From the NCBI GenBank assembly GCA_017451975.1, contig JAFTNI010000094.1, forward strand, positions 1-12,669: DNA of 12,669 nt. The letters run 5' to 3'. Shown piece by piece: positions 6,760 to 12,669 of the stretch. The notes beneath the pieces were generated by a model. It searched no databases and was not told the DNA's origin. It saw nothing but the letters and a program-made list of their open reading frames with translations. Source of the stretch: Clostridia bacterium. GTDB lineage: Bacteria > Bacillota > Clostridia > Oscillospirales > CAG-272. The number at the start of each line of letters is the position of its first letter. Position 1 is the stretch's first letter. The translations under genes were made by a program, and so were the position numbers.

Positions 6760-8365
6760 TTTGTGCCACCTCCGTTTCAATCAAAGTTTTTGTTTTTCTG
6801 TTTATTATAATGTAGTTTTCGCTTTTAAAGGGTAAATACGCCACTTCGCAGCTAGCGCGCTCGTGCTTCGGCACGAGCAAAATCAGCTCTGCCTTCAGGC
6901 TTTCGCAAGGTATAACGCCTTCGGCAAGCTCGTGCGGCAGCTTGCGCGTTTCGTGCAAAAGGAAATCGAGCGCAAGGCGCGCGCGTGCCTCGCCCGCATC
7001 GGGCAAAGCCTTTTTCGCAAACTCCAGCACAAGCAGAAATACGTTTACCTGTGAAAGCTTGGCAAGGTCGTGGTGCTTGCCGTATTTTTCTTCAAAAAAT
7101 TCACCGAGCCTTTCGAAAAATTCAAACGGGTTACCGTATTCAAGCGGCAGCCACGGAAAAGTATTGCGCAAGCTTTCTCCGTTGGAAAGGCGGTCGTTAA
7201 ACTCGTCTGTAAGCTTCAAGCGCGTCAGCTCTGCAAATGAGATCCATTTTGTGCCCAGAACCTCATAGGGCGGCTCTGAGGAATAGACCATGCCATAGCG
7301 CTCTGCGTTCTTTTCCATTTCGCAGCCGCAAAGTATTTTAAGAAAGCCAAGCTGAAGCTCGTCGCAAAAGCCGTATGCATCGTTGAACGAGCGCCCGAAA
7401 GAGGCATAATCTTCATACGGCAAGCCCGCAATAAGGTCGAGGTGAACGCAAACGTTCCCCGCTTCGTAAATGCGGCGCGTGTTTTCGAGCGTTTTCGGCA
7501 CGTCGAGCGTGCGTTTTATAGCCTGCAGCGTTTCGGGGGTTGTGCTTTGCAAGCCGACCTCCACGCGGAATTTACCGCGCGGCGCGTGCGTAAGAATTTC
7601 CACGCTTTCATCGTCGAGCAGTGAAGCGCAAATTTCAAAATGATATTCCTTCGTGTATTCCGCGCCGCAAAGCCCGCGCCATATGGCTTTGGCTCGCTCG
7701 CGGTCGAAGTTAAACGTGCGGTCTACAAATTTTACCGTTTTTATACCGTCGAATTTTTCAAAGCCCAAAAGGTCCTCAAGTGTGCGCTCCGCGCTCTTTG
7801 CGCGTATTTTTCTTTCCGTAACGGAAGAAAGGCAGTACGTGCAGGAAAAGGGGCAGCCGCGCACGCTTTCGTAGTAAACAAGCCCATGCGGTGTTTCGCC
7901 CACGTCGCCGTAATATATTCCGCTTTCGGTAAAATCGCGGAAGTAGGGCGCGTCTATTATTCTCTCGCACGCCTCGCCTGCGGCTATAGCTTCGCAAAGC
8001 TTTGGGAAAGCCTCTTCCCCTTCACCGCGGATAATATAATCTGCAAAAGGGTTTTCGGAAAGAAATTCATCGTCCGCGAAAAGCACCTCCGGCCCGCCGA
8101 AAACGATTTTCGCGCGCGGCAGAATTTTTTTAAGTGCCGATGCATATGCGCGCATATCGGAAATATTCCAGATATATGCGGAAAACCCGTATATCTCCGC
8201 GCCCGCTTCCGCAAGTGCGGCAAGCACGGCGGCGCGCTTTTCTTTTTGGTTTTTTTCTATTATTTCATAGTAAAGCCCGTGCCTTTCCATGCCCCGCGCT
8301 ATTGCGCGCGCGGCAAGGCTCGTATGGCTATAGGAGCTGTTGAGTGCAAAAATCACTGTTTTCAT
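6749..8365 (-). CDS. B12-binding-type radical SAM protein (DUF4080-like)
   Basis: A 538-aa radical SAM enzyme. The N-terminal 130 residues form the Rossmann-like cobalamin-binding type domain (KTVIFALNSSYSHTSLAAR start, then IYGFSAYIWN and KIVFGGPEVLF). The cobalamin-ligating D-x-H-x-x-G motif is not visible. The radical SAM core has the 4Fe-4S motif C171-x3-C175-x2-C178 (RGCPFSCTYC) and later EVGLQSTTPETL and HLDLIAGLPYED, typical of Elp3/MiaB-like cores. The C-terminal about 190 residues match what I remember as DUF4080. The substrate is unknown. The ATG at 8365 has AGAGG 7 nt upstream and fits the family start; the upstream extension to 8407 would run through a terminator hairpin. It overlaps rqcH by 11 nt, so the two are co-translated, although a functional link is not established. 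Confidence 0.88.
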   Translation of the reverse strand: MKTVIFALNSSYSHTSLAARAIARGMERHGLYYEIIEKNQKEKRAAVLAALAEAGAEIYGFSAYIWNISDMRAYASALKKILPRAKIVFGGPEVLFADDEFLSENPFADYIIRGEGEEAFPKLCEAIAAGEACERIIDAPYFRDFTESGIYYGDVGETPHGLVYYESVRGCPFSCTYCLSSVTERKIRAKSAERTLEDLLGFEKFDGIKTVKFVDRTFNFDRERAKAIWRGLCGAEYTKEYHFEICASLLDDESVEILTHAPRGKFRVEVGLQSTTPETLQAIKRTLDVPKTLENTRRIYEAGNVCVHLDLIAGLPYEDYASFGRSFNDAYGFCDELQLGFLKILCGCEMEKNAERYGMVYSSEPPYEVLGTKWISFAELTRLKLTDEFNDRLSNGESLRNTFPWLPLEYGNPFEFFERLGEFFEEKYGKHHDLAKLSQVNVFLLVLEFAKKALPDAGEARARLALDFLLHETRKLPHELAEGVIPCESLKAELILLVPKHERASCEVAYLPFKSENYIIINRKTKTLIETEVAQNGI

Positions 8366-8382
8366 TTCGTTGCCTCTGCGCC

Positions 8383-8410
8383 AAAAATGCCGTGCGCAGC
8401 ACAGCATTTT
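8383..8410 (-). terminator. Terminator-like hairpin between yfhO and the radical SAM gene
   Basis: On the minus strand AAAATGCTGTGC and GCACGGCATTTT form a 12-bp stem with one U-G pair and a 3-nt loop, followed by TTTTTGG. It begins 14 nt after the yfhO stop and ends about 18 nt before the next start codon. It fits an intrinsic terminator with a short U tract, but may be leaky because no promoter is visible between it and the downstream gene. Confidence 0.7.
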
Positions 8411-8424
8411 CGGTGTATTAAAAT

Positions 8425-9936
8425 TTATTTTCTTTTGCGTTGCGAACCTTTTGTTTCTGCGGTTTCCTCGGGCTCTTCTTCAAGCGCCTCTGCTTCTGCC
8501 GCGCTTGCTTCCGCAAGAGCCGCCGCCTTTGCATCGCGTTTTTTCTTTATAAGCGTATAAACGATTATAGCCGCGAAGGAAACAATGCCCACGCCCGAAA
8601 CTATAAAGCCTATAACGTAGCATTTCGGCATATAGCGGAATTCTATTTCGTGCTCGCCCGCCGTGCTCTTTACAGATATAAGCGAACCGAGCGCTTTCGT
8701 TATTTCAGCTTCTTCGCCGTCGATATAGCAAGTCCAGCCCTCGTCGTAAGGAATGGTCGTAAGAATAAAGTCCTGCCCTTCGGGAAGGTTTATTTTGCCC
8801 TTTATGCTTGTGTTGCTGTAATCTTCAACCTTCATTGCAGCTTCGCTGAGGTATTCGAGCGCTTTAAGCTGAGCATCGTAATTGGAGTAGAAGAAATAGA
8901 AATTGGATTCGTTTGCAAAATAGATGTTATCGTAGTCTGTATCGTAATCGCCAACGTCGTAGAGTCTGAGCTCAACCGTGATTTTTTCGCTCTTCTGGAA
9001 TTCACCGAGGTCAACTACCTGGGCGCTGTCGTAAGTGCATACGAACCTGCCGTTTACGTAGATATCGCAAGCCTTGCCGAAGTTATCCATCGGGAAGTGC
9101 GCGTAAAGGCGGGAGTTCGCCTGCATGTTGAATACGAAGCGGATAGTGGGCTTTTCGCCGTTTACCTTGAAGGATTTATAGGGCACGGAAATTGTCTGCT
9201 CCTCGCCGTTATCGTCTATATACTTGCAGGGCTGGGAGAAGTATTCCACCACGCAATCGTCCGTTGCGGCAATAGCGTGTATAGGGCCGTATATATTATC
9301 CGTGTAGTTTTTATTAAGCAAAAGCGATTTTGTAATTTTGTTGAGCGCGTCTGCCGCGTTGGGGTAATAGGGCTGCGACATTCCCGTAAGACCTTCGAGT
9401 GTGAAGGGGGAAACGCCGTATTCTATAGGCAAAGCATATTTGTTTTCCATAGCGTAAATGGTGCTTACGGGTGTTACGTGGTCTGCGTGCTCGAGCGCGC
9501 TGTATGCAGTTTCATAATAGCGGCTGTCGAGCAGGTCGTCCTTGGTAATAACGTATTTGATACCGAGCAGCGCATCGGAGAAAGGCGTGCCGCCGAGGTA
9601 TTTTGTCCAGTGAGATTGGGAAGCATAGCCCATATTATTGAACATTCTTATAATGTTTGCGTTGAGTGTGGAAGTCGAGTGCGCTATACCGTTGAAGCCG
9701 AAAGCCATGCTTTCGTTTTCACCGCCCTGGCGGCGGTAAACCTTGCTTTCCATGCGGTAGAAGGAAATATCGTTTTCCGTAACCTGGTCAACCACGTGCT
9801 GTATGCGGTTTATCGCCGCATTGTAGGAAGTATAGTCCTCCTCTCCCTTATCGTTTACAAAGCTGCCGTATTGAACCATACCTACGTCTCTCATAACATC
9901 GCCTATATTCGTAATACCGCCTGCGAACATTTCCAC
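8425..9936 (-). CDS. yfhO: YfhO-family membrane protein, C-terminal half (split by in-frame TGA)
   Basis: A 503-codon open frame that is the direct in-frame continuation of the preceding half. It opens with GTG at 9936 immediately after a TGA, and has no Shine-Dalgarno in front. Its first residues (VEMFAGGITN) look like the tail of the last hydrophobic helix in YfhO proteins. A large extracytoplasmic domain follows (about 30-450), then one membrane segment (YVIGFIVSGVGIVSFAAIIVYTL) and a charged, Ala/Glu-rich cytoplasmic tail of about 40 residues. In relatives this ectodomain is exported by being threaded behind the N-terminal helices, so made on its own it would lack an export signal. It is probably functional only if the TGA is an error or is read through; otherwise it is a remnant. 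Confidence 0.8.
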   Translation of the reverse strand: MEMFAGGITNIGDVMRDVGMVQYGSFVNDKGEEDYTSYNAAINRIQHVVDQVTENDISFYRMESKVYRRQGGENESMAFGFNGIAHSTSTLNANIIRMFNNMGYASQSHWTKYLGGTPFSDALLGIKYVITKDDLLDSRYYETAYSALEHADHVTPVSTIYAMENKYALPIEYGVSPFTLEGLTGMSQPYYPNAADALNKITKSLLLNKNYTDNIYGPIHAIAATDDCVVEYFSQPCKYIDDNGEEQTISVPYKSFKVNGEKPTIRFVFNMQANSRLYAHFPMDNFGKACDIYVNGRFVCTYDSAQVVDLGEFQKSEKITVELRLYDVGDYDTDYDNIYFANESNFYFFYSNYDAQLKALEYLSEAAMKVEDYSNTSIKGKINLPEGQDFILTTIPYDEGWTCYIDGEEAEITKALGSLISVKSTAGEHEIEFRYMPKCYVIGFIVSGVGIVSFAAIIVYTLIKKKRDAKAAALAEASAAEAEALEEEPEETAETKGSQRKRK

Positions 9937-9939
9937 TCA
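9937..9939 (-). other. In-frame TGA splitting yfhO
   Basis: The minus strand reads GCC GTT GTA TGA GTG GAA ATG, with no frame shift. The frame is open for 497 codons before it and 503 after. Trp codons in neighbouring genes are TGG and other genes end in TGA, so a general recoding of TGA is not supported. A nonsense mutation or a sequencing/assembly error is the simplest reading. Confidence 0.9.
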
Positions 9940-11430
9940 TACAACGGCGGCGAGCATAAACGCGCCCGTGTTTTCAAGCTTCTTGTTGGAAATCATGTAA
10001 ATCACTATAACGTAAGCCACGATAAAGAGAAGCGAAAGCAAAATAGAGGTAAGGTTTTTCGTGCTTGCGGAAGCAAACTGACCCTGGTCGGGGTTGATAG
10101 GGTATTTGATATGCTGCACAACGGCTATAAGCGCGATAATAACGCCCGCCGCACCGATAACGTTGCCCGTTTTTATTCTCTTTACGTCGCAAAGCGCGTC
10201 TGCTGTCATAAGAAGAACAAAGAACGAGAAAACGAAGGAATATCTGTAGTTAAGCCAGTTGGGAAGGCTGAAGCCATGCCATACAAGGTCTATGGGGTTA
10301 ATGGCGAAGCTGAGTATAAGCACGAGAAGCACGCAGGTTGCGCCTATCTTCTTCGCAGGCTTTACAGAGGGCGCCATATAGAACATAGGCAAGCCGAGAA
10401 GCGCCAGCATACCGCTGTATATCATAGGCAAGCCGTTGGGGCGCACCGTATCGTAAGAGCCTATGAGCATTTTATTGAATATTTCAATAAGGTCAAATCT
10501 TATGGCAAAAACCCAGTTTGTGTTCTGGAAGCTGTTTTTACCGAAAGAAAGCGAATATATCGCCGCAATCAGCATAAACGCCGCTATCATAATCGCGATA
10601 AGCGTGCCGAAGGCGAAGCGCGCAAAGGTTTTCACGCCGTGTGCACCCACTGCCTTTTTGAAGATATTGCCCTCGGGCAGGGGGTATCTTTCTATAAGCT
10701 CGCGGCGGTTTACAAGGTAGTAGTAAACGAAATAGATAAACGTGAAAATACCCGTCATATAGCCGATGTAGTAGTTGGTGATGAATACCATGGTAAGCGT
10801 GGAAATGTAAAGAATTATCTTCTTTTCATTTATAAGCGCCTCCAGCCCCAGAATAAGCAAGGGCAAAAGCACCACTGCGTCGAGCCACATAGGGTCGAGC
10901 GTTTGCACAACGGCGTAAGCGCAAAGGGCATACATCGTTGAAAGCGCGAGCGTTTTCATTTCGCTGGGCTTGCGCGTTTTGTGAATGTAGATACCGAACG
11001 TGAGGCCCATGGAACCTATTTTCATAAGGTTAACGAACATAAGCGCGTCGGCTATCATGCTTTTTGGGAAAAGCACGAAAAGCAGGTTATACGGGCTTGC
11101 GCCGTAGTAAGCAACAATGCCCATGAATTCGCCGCCGAGCGTGCGCTTCCATGAATAGAGGAAACTGCCGCCCTCTGTGAGAAGCGAGCGGATTTCTTCG
11201 TAATAATAGATGTACTGTGCCTGAATATCAAGCATCAGCACAGAGTTGTTGCCGAACGGGTGCATTTCCAAGCAGGCGTAAACGCCCAGCATTATCACGA
11301 ACGGCAGAAAGAATGCGGCGCAAAGGAAAAGATATTCGCTATCCTTCAGCCCCGCCAAAAAGCGCAGGAAGCGCTTAACCGCACTGCCCTTTTCAAGCTC
11401 GGGCAAAGCGGCGGTACTGTTCTTTTTCAT
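9937..11430 (-). CDS. yfhO: YfhO-family membrane protein, N-terminal half (split by in-frame TGA)
   Basis: A 497-aa polytopic membrane protein. YfhO proteins are GT-C-like enzymes; in B. subtilis YfhO adds a sugar from an undecaprenyl-phosphate carrier to lipoteichoic acid outside the membrane. After a short basic N-terminus there is a first helix at about 33-53, then the family block around D68 (SVLMLDIQAQYIYYYEEI) and SWKRTLGGEFMGIVAYYGASPYN, then about a dozen hydrophobic segments. The start at 11430 has GGAGG 6 nt upstream and a promoter 40 nt further. The frame ends at a TGA inside what should be the last helix before the ectodomain; joined with the following frame it would give a protein of about 1000 aa, the family's general size. 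The substrate in this organism is unknown. Confidence 0.88.
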   Translation of the reverse strand: MKKNSTAALPELEKGSAVKRFLRFLAGLKDSEYLFLCAAFFLPFVIMLGVYACLEMHPFGNNSVLMLDIQAQYIYYYEEIRSLLTEGGSFLYSWKRTLGGEFMGIVAYYGASPYNLLFVLFPKSMIADALMFVNLMKIGSMGLTFGIYIHKTRKPSEMKTLALSTMYALCAYAVVQTLDPMWLDAVVLLPLLILGLEALINEKKIILYISTLTMVFITNYYIGYMTGIFTFIYFVYYYLVNRRELIERYPLPEGNIFKKAVGAHGVKTFARFAFGTLIAIMIAAFMLIAAIYSLSFGKNSFQNTNWVFAIRFDLIEIFNKMLIGSYDTVRPNGLPMIYSGMLALLGLPMFYMAPSVKPAKKIGATCVLLVLILSFAINPIDLVWHGFSLPNWLNYRYSFVFSFFVLLMTADALCDVKRIKTGNVIGAAGVIIALIAVVQHIKYPINPDQGQFASASTKNLTSILLSLLFIVAYVIVIYMISNKKLENTGAFMLAAVV

Positions 11431-11472
11431 TGAAAACCTCCGGGAAAAAGCTTTATTTATTTCTGTTGGTTC

Positions 11473-11481
11473 AGTATAACA
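11473..11481 (-). promoter_or_regulatory. Extended -10 promoter of yfhO
   Basis: TGTTATACT on the minus strand, preceded by ATA, about 40 nt upstream of the yfhO start. The -35 region at 17-bp spacing is TTCCAA, a poor match, so the extended -10 probably carries most of the recognition. Confidence 0.55.
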
Positions 11482-11542
11482 TATTTTTTCACAAATTGGA
11501 ATAGAAAATTAACAAATTTAACAAAATATATAATATTTTTTT

Positions 11543-11577
11543 CAAAAGAAAAAGCAAGTGCAAAAAACACCTGCTTT
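11543..11577 (-). terminator. Rho-independent terminator of the 63-aa gene
   Basis: Arms AAAGCAGGTG (11568-11577) and CACTTGCTTT (11551-11560) form a 10-bp stem with one G-U pair and a 7-nt loop. It is followed on the minus strand by TTCTTTT and starts 5 nt after the stop codon at 11583. It insulates yfhO from the upstream small gene. Confidence 0.85.
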
Positions 11578-11582
11578 AAAGC

Positions 11583-11774
11583 TTATTTTCTTTTAAGATA
11601 TGTACAAACAATGTAGATGGAAACAGCGATGATAGCAACAAGAAGCACTATTATGCCGATATAAATCCATTTTCCGTCGGCGGCAAGCCCCTCGCCCGAA
11701 GTAGCCGCCGCAAACGAGGCGGAGCTGAGCAAAGCAAACAACGTGAGTATTACAAGCAAAAATCTTTTTTTCAT
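11583..11774 (-). CDS. Small exported or membrane protein, 63 aa
   Basis: The protein begins MKKRFLLVILTLFALLSSASFAA, a textbook signal peptide with probable cleavage near the AAA at about 22-25. A short Gly-rich linker follows, then a second membrane helix (WIYIGIIVLLVAIIAVSIYIV) and a basic end KRK. If the signal is cleaved, a type I mini-protein remains with about a dozen residues outside. If not, it is a helical hairpin. The ATG at 11774 is chosen as the signal peptide start; GAGGTG lies 12 nt upstream, rather far, and a GTG at 11789 within that box is the alternative. It has its own promoter and terminator, so it is a single-gene unit. No family was recognised; small conserved proteins of this shape occur in Clostridia. 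Confidence 0.7.
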   Translation of the reverse strand: MKKRFLLVILTLFALLSSASFAAATSGEGLAADGKWIYIGIIVLLVAIIAVSIYIVCTYLKRK

Positions 11775-11801
11775 AATAACGTATAACACCTCTTTTTATA
11801 A

Positions 11802-11810
11802 ATTATAACA
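11802..11810 (-). promoter_or_regulatory. Extended -10 promoter of the 63-aa gene
   Basis: TGTTATAAT preceded by ATA on the minus strand, with a perfect -10 hexamer. It lies just beyond the stop of the 59-aa gene, about 28 nt before the ATG at 11774. The -35 would fall inside the 3' end of that upstream gene and is weak. Confidence 0.6.
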
Positions 11811-11815
11811 TATCT

Positions 11816-11995
11816 TCAAAGCTTGCCGTAAAAAGCATTTTTCACGCCATCGGCAAAACGGTATATGCAGAATTCAAATTCATTTACAGATTTCATAAAT
11901 ACATCTCTTACGTCCTGATTTTTGGAAATAACAAAAAAAACGGTTATAAGCGCTATAGCAAAAATAAGAACGTTTACCCAGGAATATTTTTTCAC
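11816..11995 (-). CDS. Small single-pass membrane protein, 59 aa
   Basis: Read directly from the sequence: a GTG start at 11995 preceded by GAGGTGAT at good spacing, and a TGA at 11816-11818. The protein starts KKYSW, then has one hydrophobic helix (about residues 7-23, VNVLIFAIALITVFFVI). A mixed-charge tail with two aromatic patches follows (NEFEFCIYRF and NAFYGKL). One cysteine (C43) is present. The strong ribosome binding site and a good promoter upstream support a real gene despite its size. No family was recognised. It is followed by another mini-membrane protein on the same strand. Confidence 0.65.
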   Translation of the reverse strand: MKKYSWVNVLIFAIALITVFFVISKNQDVRDVFMKSVNEFEFCIYRFADGVKNAFYGKL

Positions 11996-12015
11996 AGATA
12001 ATCACCTCGTAGATT

Positions 12016-12044
12016 ATTTTATCACATATAAATACAAAAATCAA
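12016..12044 (-). promoter_or_regulatory. Promoter of the 59-aa gene
   Basis: -35 TTGATT (12039-12044), a 17-bp spacer and -10 TAAAAT (12016-12021) with a TG extension. It lies about 20 nt upstream of the GTG start and is back to back with the plus-strand promoter at 12086-12114. Confidence 0.65.
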
Positions 12045-12085
12045 GTATCCCAGCAAAACAATACAGCAATATTTAAGGCTTGCTC

Positions 12086-12114
12086 TTCACTTTTTCGCAA
12101 AAATATGATATAAT
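12086..12114 (+). promoter_or_regulatory. Promoter of the 107-aa gene
   Basis: -35 TTCACT (12086-12091), a 17-bp spacer and a perfect -10 TATAAT (12109-12114) with extended TG (ATATGA). Transcription should start near 12121, about 27 nt before the ATG. Confidence 0.75.
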
Positions 12115-12147
12115 AGTATATATAAAAATTGCAGGGAGGTAAAACCG

Positions 12148-12471
12148 ATGTGGCCATTTAAAAAGAAAAAGACCGAGGAAACGCCCGCCTTCCGCCGCGC
12201 TATGGCGGAAAAGATAGCGCGCAACCGCCTGCGCTACGCGAGCGAGCGCGAGGGAGATATGGATATCGTTATAGGGCGCGACGGCGGCTTCAACATAAGA
12301 AACGGCGAATTTATTGTCAGCGCTGATAACCACGTTATTTTTCGCGCCAACGTAGACGAGCTTGAGGCAAGCGAGCTTATGAGCCTGGAAGGCGCTATTC
12401 TCACAGCCCCAGACCTTGAGCATGGCGGCAAAATGCGAACAATTATAGCTTATTATGTATATTATAGGTAA
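12148..12471 (+). CDS. Conserved-looking hypothetical protein, 107 aa
   Basis: A soluble 107-aa protein with a very basic start (WPFKKKK) followed by a charged helix of about 30 residues. A probable beta-rich domain follows from about residue 38 (MDIVIGRDGGFNIRNGEFIVSAD, then HVIFRAN and MRTIIAYYVYYR). The start is clear: GGGAGG 8 nt upstream and a strong promoter. There is no signal peptide or membrane segment. I recall similar unnamed proteins with a 'GRDG...I.NG.F.V' pattern in Clostridia, but no function is known to me. It is transcribed away from the minus-strand genes and is probably a single-gene unit, although no clear terminator hairpin follows it. Confidence 0.8.
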   Translation: MWPFKKKKTEETPAFRRAMAEKIARNRLRYASEREGDMDIVIGRDGGFNIRNGEFIVSADNHVIFRANVDELEASELMSLEGAILTAPDLEHGGKMRTIIAYYVYYR

Positions 12472-12589
12472 GAAATTTACCTGAAAAGAACAAAATATAC
12501 AAAATAATTGCCGCTTTCAAAAAAAATTTTGCATAAAAAAATAAGTTTTTTCTAAATATTATATTTACTTTTTTCTTCACAAGTGGTAT

Positions 12590-12595
12590 TATAAT
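12590..12595 (+). promoter_or_regulatory. Possible -10 box upstream of the last gene
   Basis: The 176-nt AT-rich spacer between 12472 and 12647 holds no visible gene or clear terminator. TATAAT at 12590-12595 lies within a 10-bp palindrome (TATAATTATA, 12590-12599). No convincing -35 is visible at 16-18 bp. The palindrome could be an operator or chance in AT-rich DNA. Confidence 0.35.
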
Positions 12596-12647
12596 TATAA
12601 ATGGTGTATTTCACTTTATTTTAAAAATTTATGGAGGTTCTTACAAC

Positions 12648-12669
12648 ATGGCAAGAAATAAAATTTCCA
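12648..12669 (+). CDS. Start of an unidentified gene (truncated at the window edge)
   Basis: ATG at 12648 preceded by GGAGG with 10-nt spacing. Only the first seven residues are visible (MARNKIS), too few to assign a family. Confidence 0.6.

Noticed and set aside
6859..6878. Perfect 8-bp hairpin with a TTCG loop on the plus strand
   Set aside because: It lies inside the radical SAM coding region, encodes ordinary residues and has no U tract or nearby gene it could control. Probably chance.
9925..9939. TGA in yfhO as selenocysteine, with a small stem-loop just after it
   Set aside because: The stem is short with a G-U pair, the site is a membrane helix with no redox role, and YfhO is not a known selenoprotein.
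4573..9939. Genome-wide reading of TGA as Trp, suggested by two places where TGA joins in-frame ORFs
   Set aside because: Trp is coded by TGG throughout TerL and other genes, no long gene except yfhO has an internal TGA, and several genes end in TGA with normal overlaps to the next gene.
8440..10941. Plus-strand open frame of 833 codons opposite yfhO
   Set aside because: It is antisense to both YfhO halves, with no ribosome binding site or recognisable domain. It is a shadow of the real frame.
12531..12561. Possible sporulation-type promoter (GCATA and AATATTA) before the last gene
   Set aside because: The spacing of 19 bp is off, the DNA is very AT-rich so chance matches are expected, and only seven residues of the gene are visible.

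Overview
The window looks like the chromosome of a low-to-medium-GC Firmicute, most likely a member of the Clostridia. The evidence is strong GGAGG-type ribosome binding sites, sigma-A promoters with extended -10 boxes, AT-rich spacers, and the typical Firmicutes genes rqcH and yfhO. Exact taxonomy cannot be read from the sequence alone. No rRNA, tRNA, insertion sequence, integrase or CRISPR array was seen.

Left part (1-4931, all on the minus strand): a phage packaging and head module. In transcription order it runs: consensus promoter, a long leader hairpin, a small CxxC/HxxC protein, terminase small subunit, terminase large subunit, portal, an acidic probable scaffold, and the major capsid protein, which runs off the left edge. 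This is the normal order for building a DNA-filled capsid: TerS and TerL cut and pump DNA through the portal into a shell of capsid protein assembled on the scaffold. The module starts about 80 bp beyond the terminator of the housekeeping gene rqcH. No integrase, repressor or replication gene lies between them. By eye its codon style and promoter style match the host genes.

Middle part (5014-11430, minus strand): housekeeping-type genes. A YfhO-family membrane protein is split by an in-frame TGA into two halves of about 500 codons. It is followed by a terminator-like hairpin, a cobalamin-type radical SAM protein, and rqcH (ribosome quality control), which overlaps the radical SAM gene by 11 nt.

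Right part (11583-12669): two very small minus-strand membrane or exported proteins of 63 and 59 aa, each with its own promoter; a divergent promoter region; a 107-aa conserved-looking protein on the plus strand; an AT-rich spacer; and the first seven codons of another plus-strand gene.

The points most worth a second look are the lone packaging/head module driven by a host-like promoter and structured leader (possible gene transfer agent, satellite or domesticated prophage), the cysteine cluster in TerS, and the in-frame TGA in yfhO.
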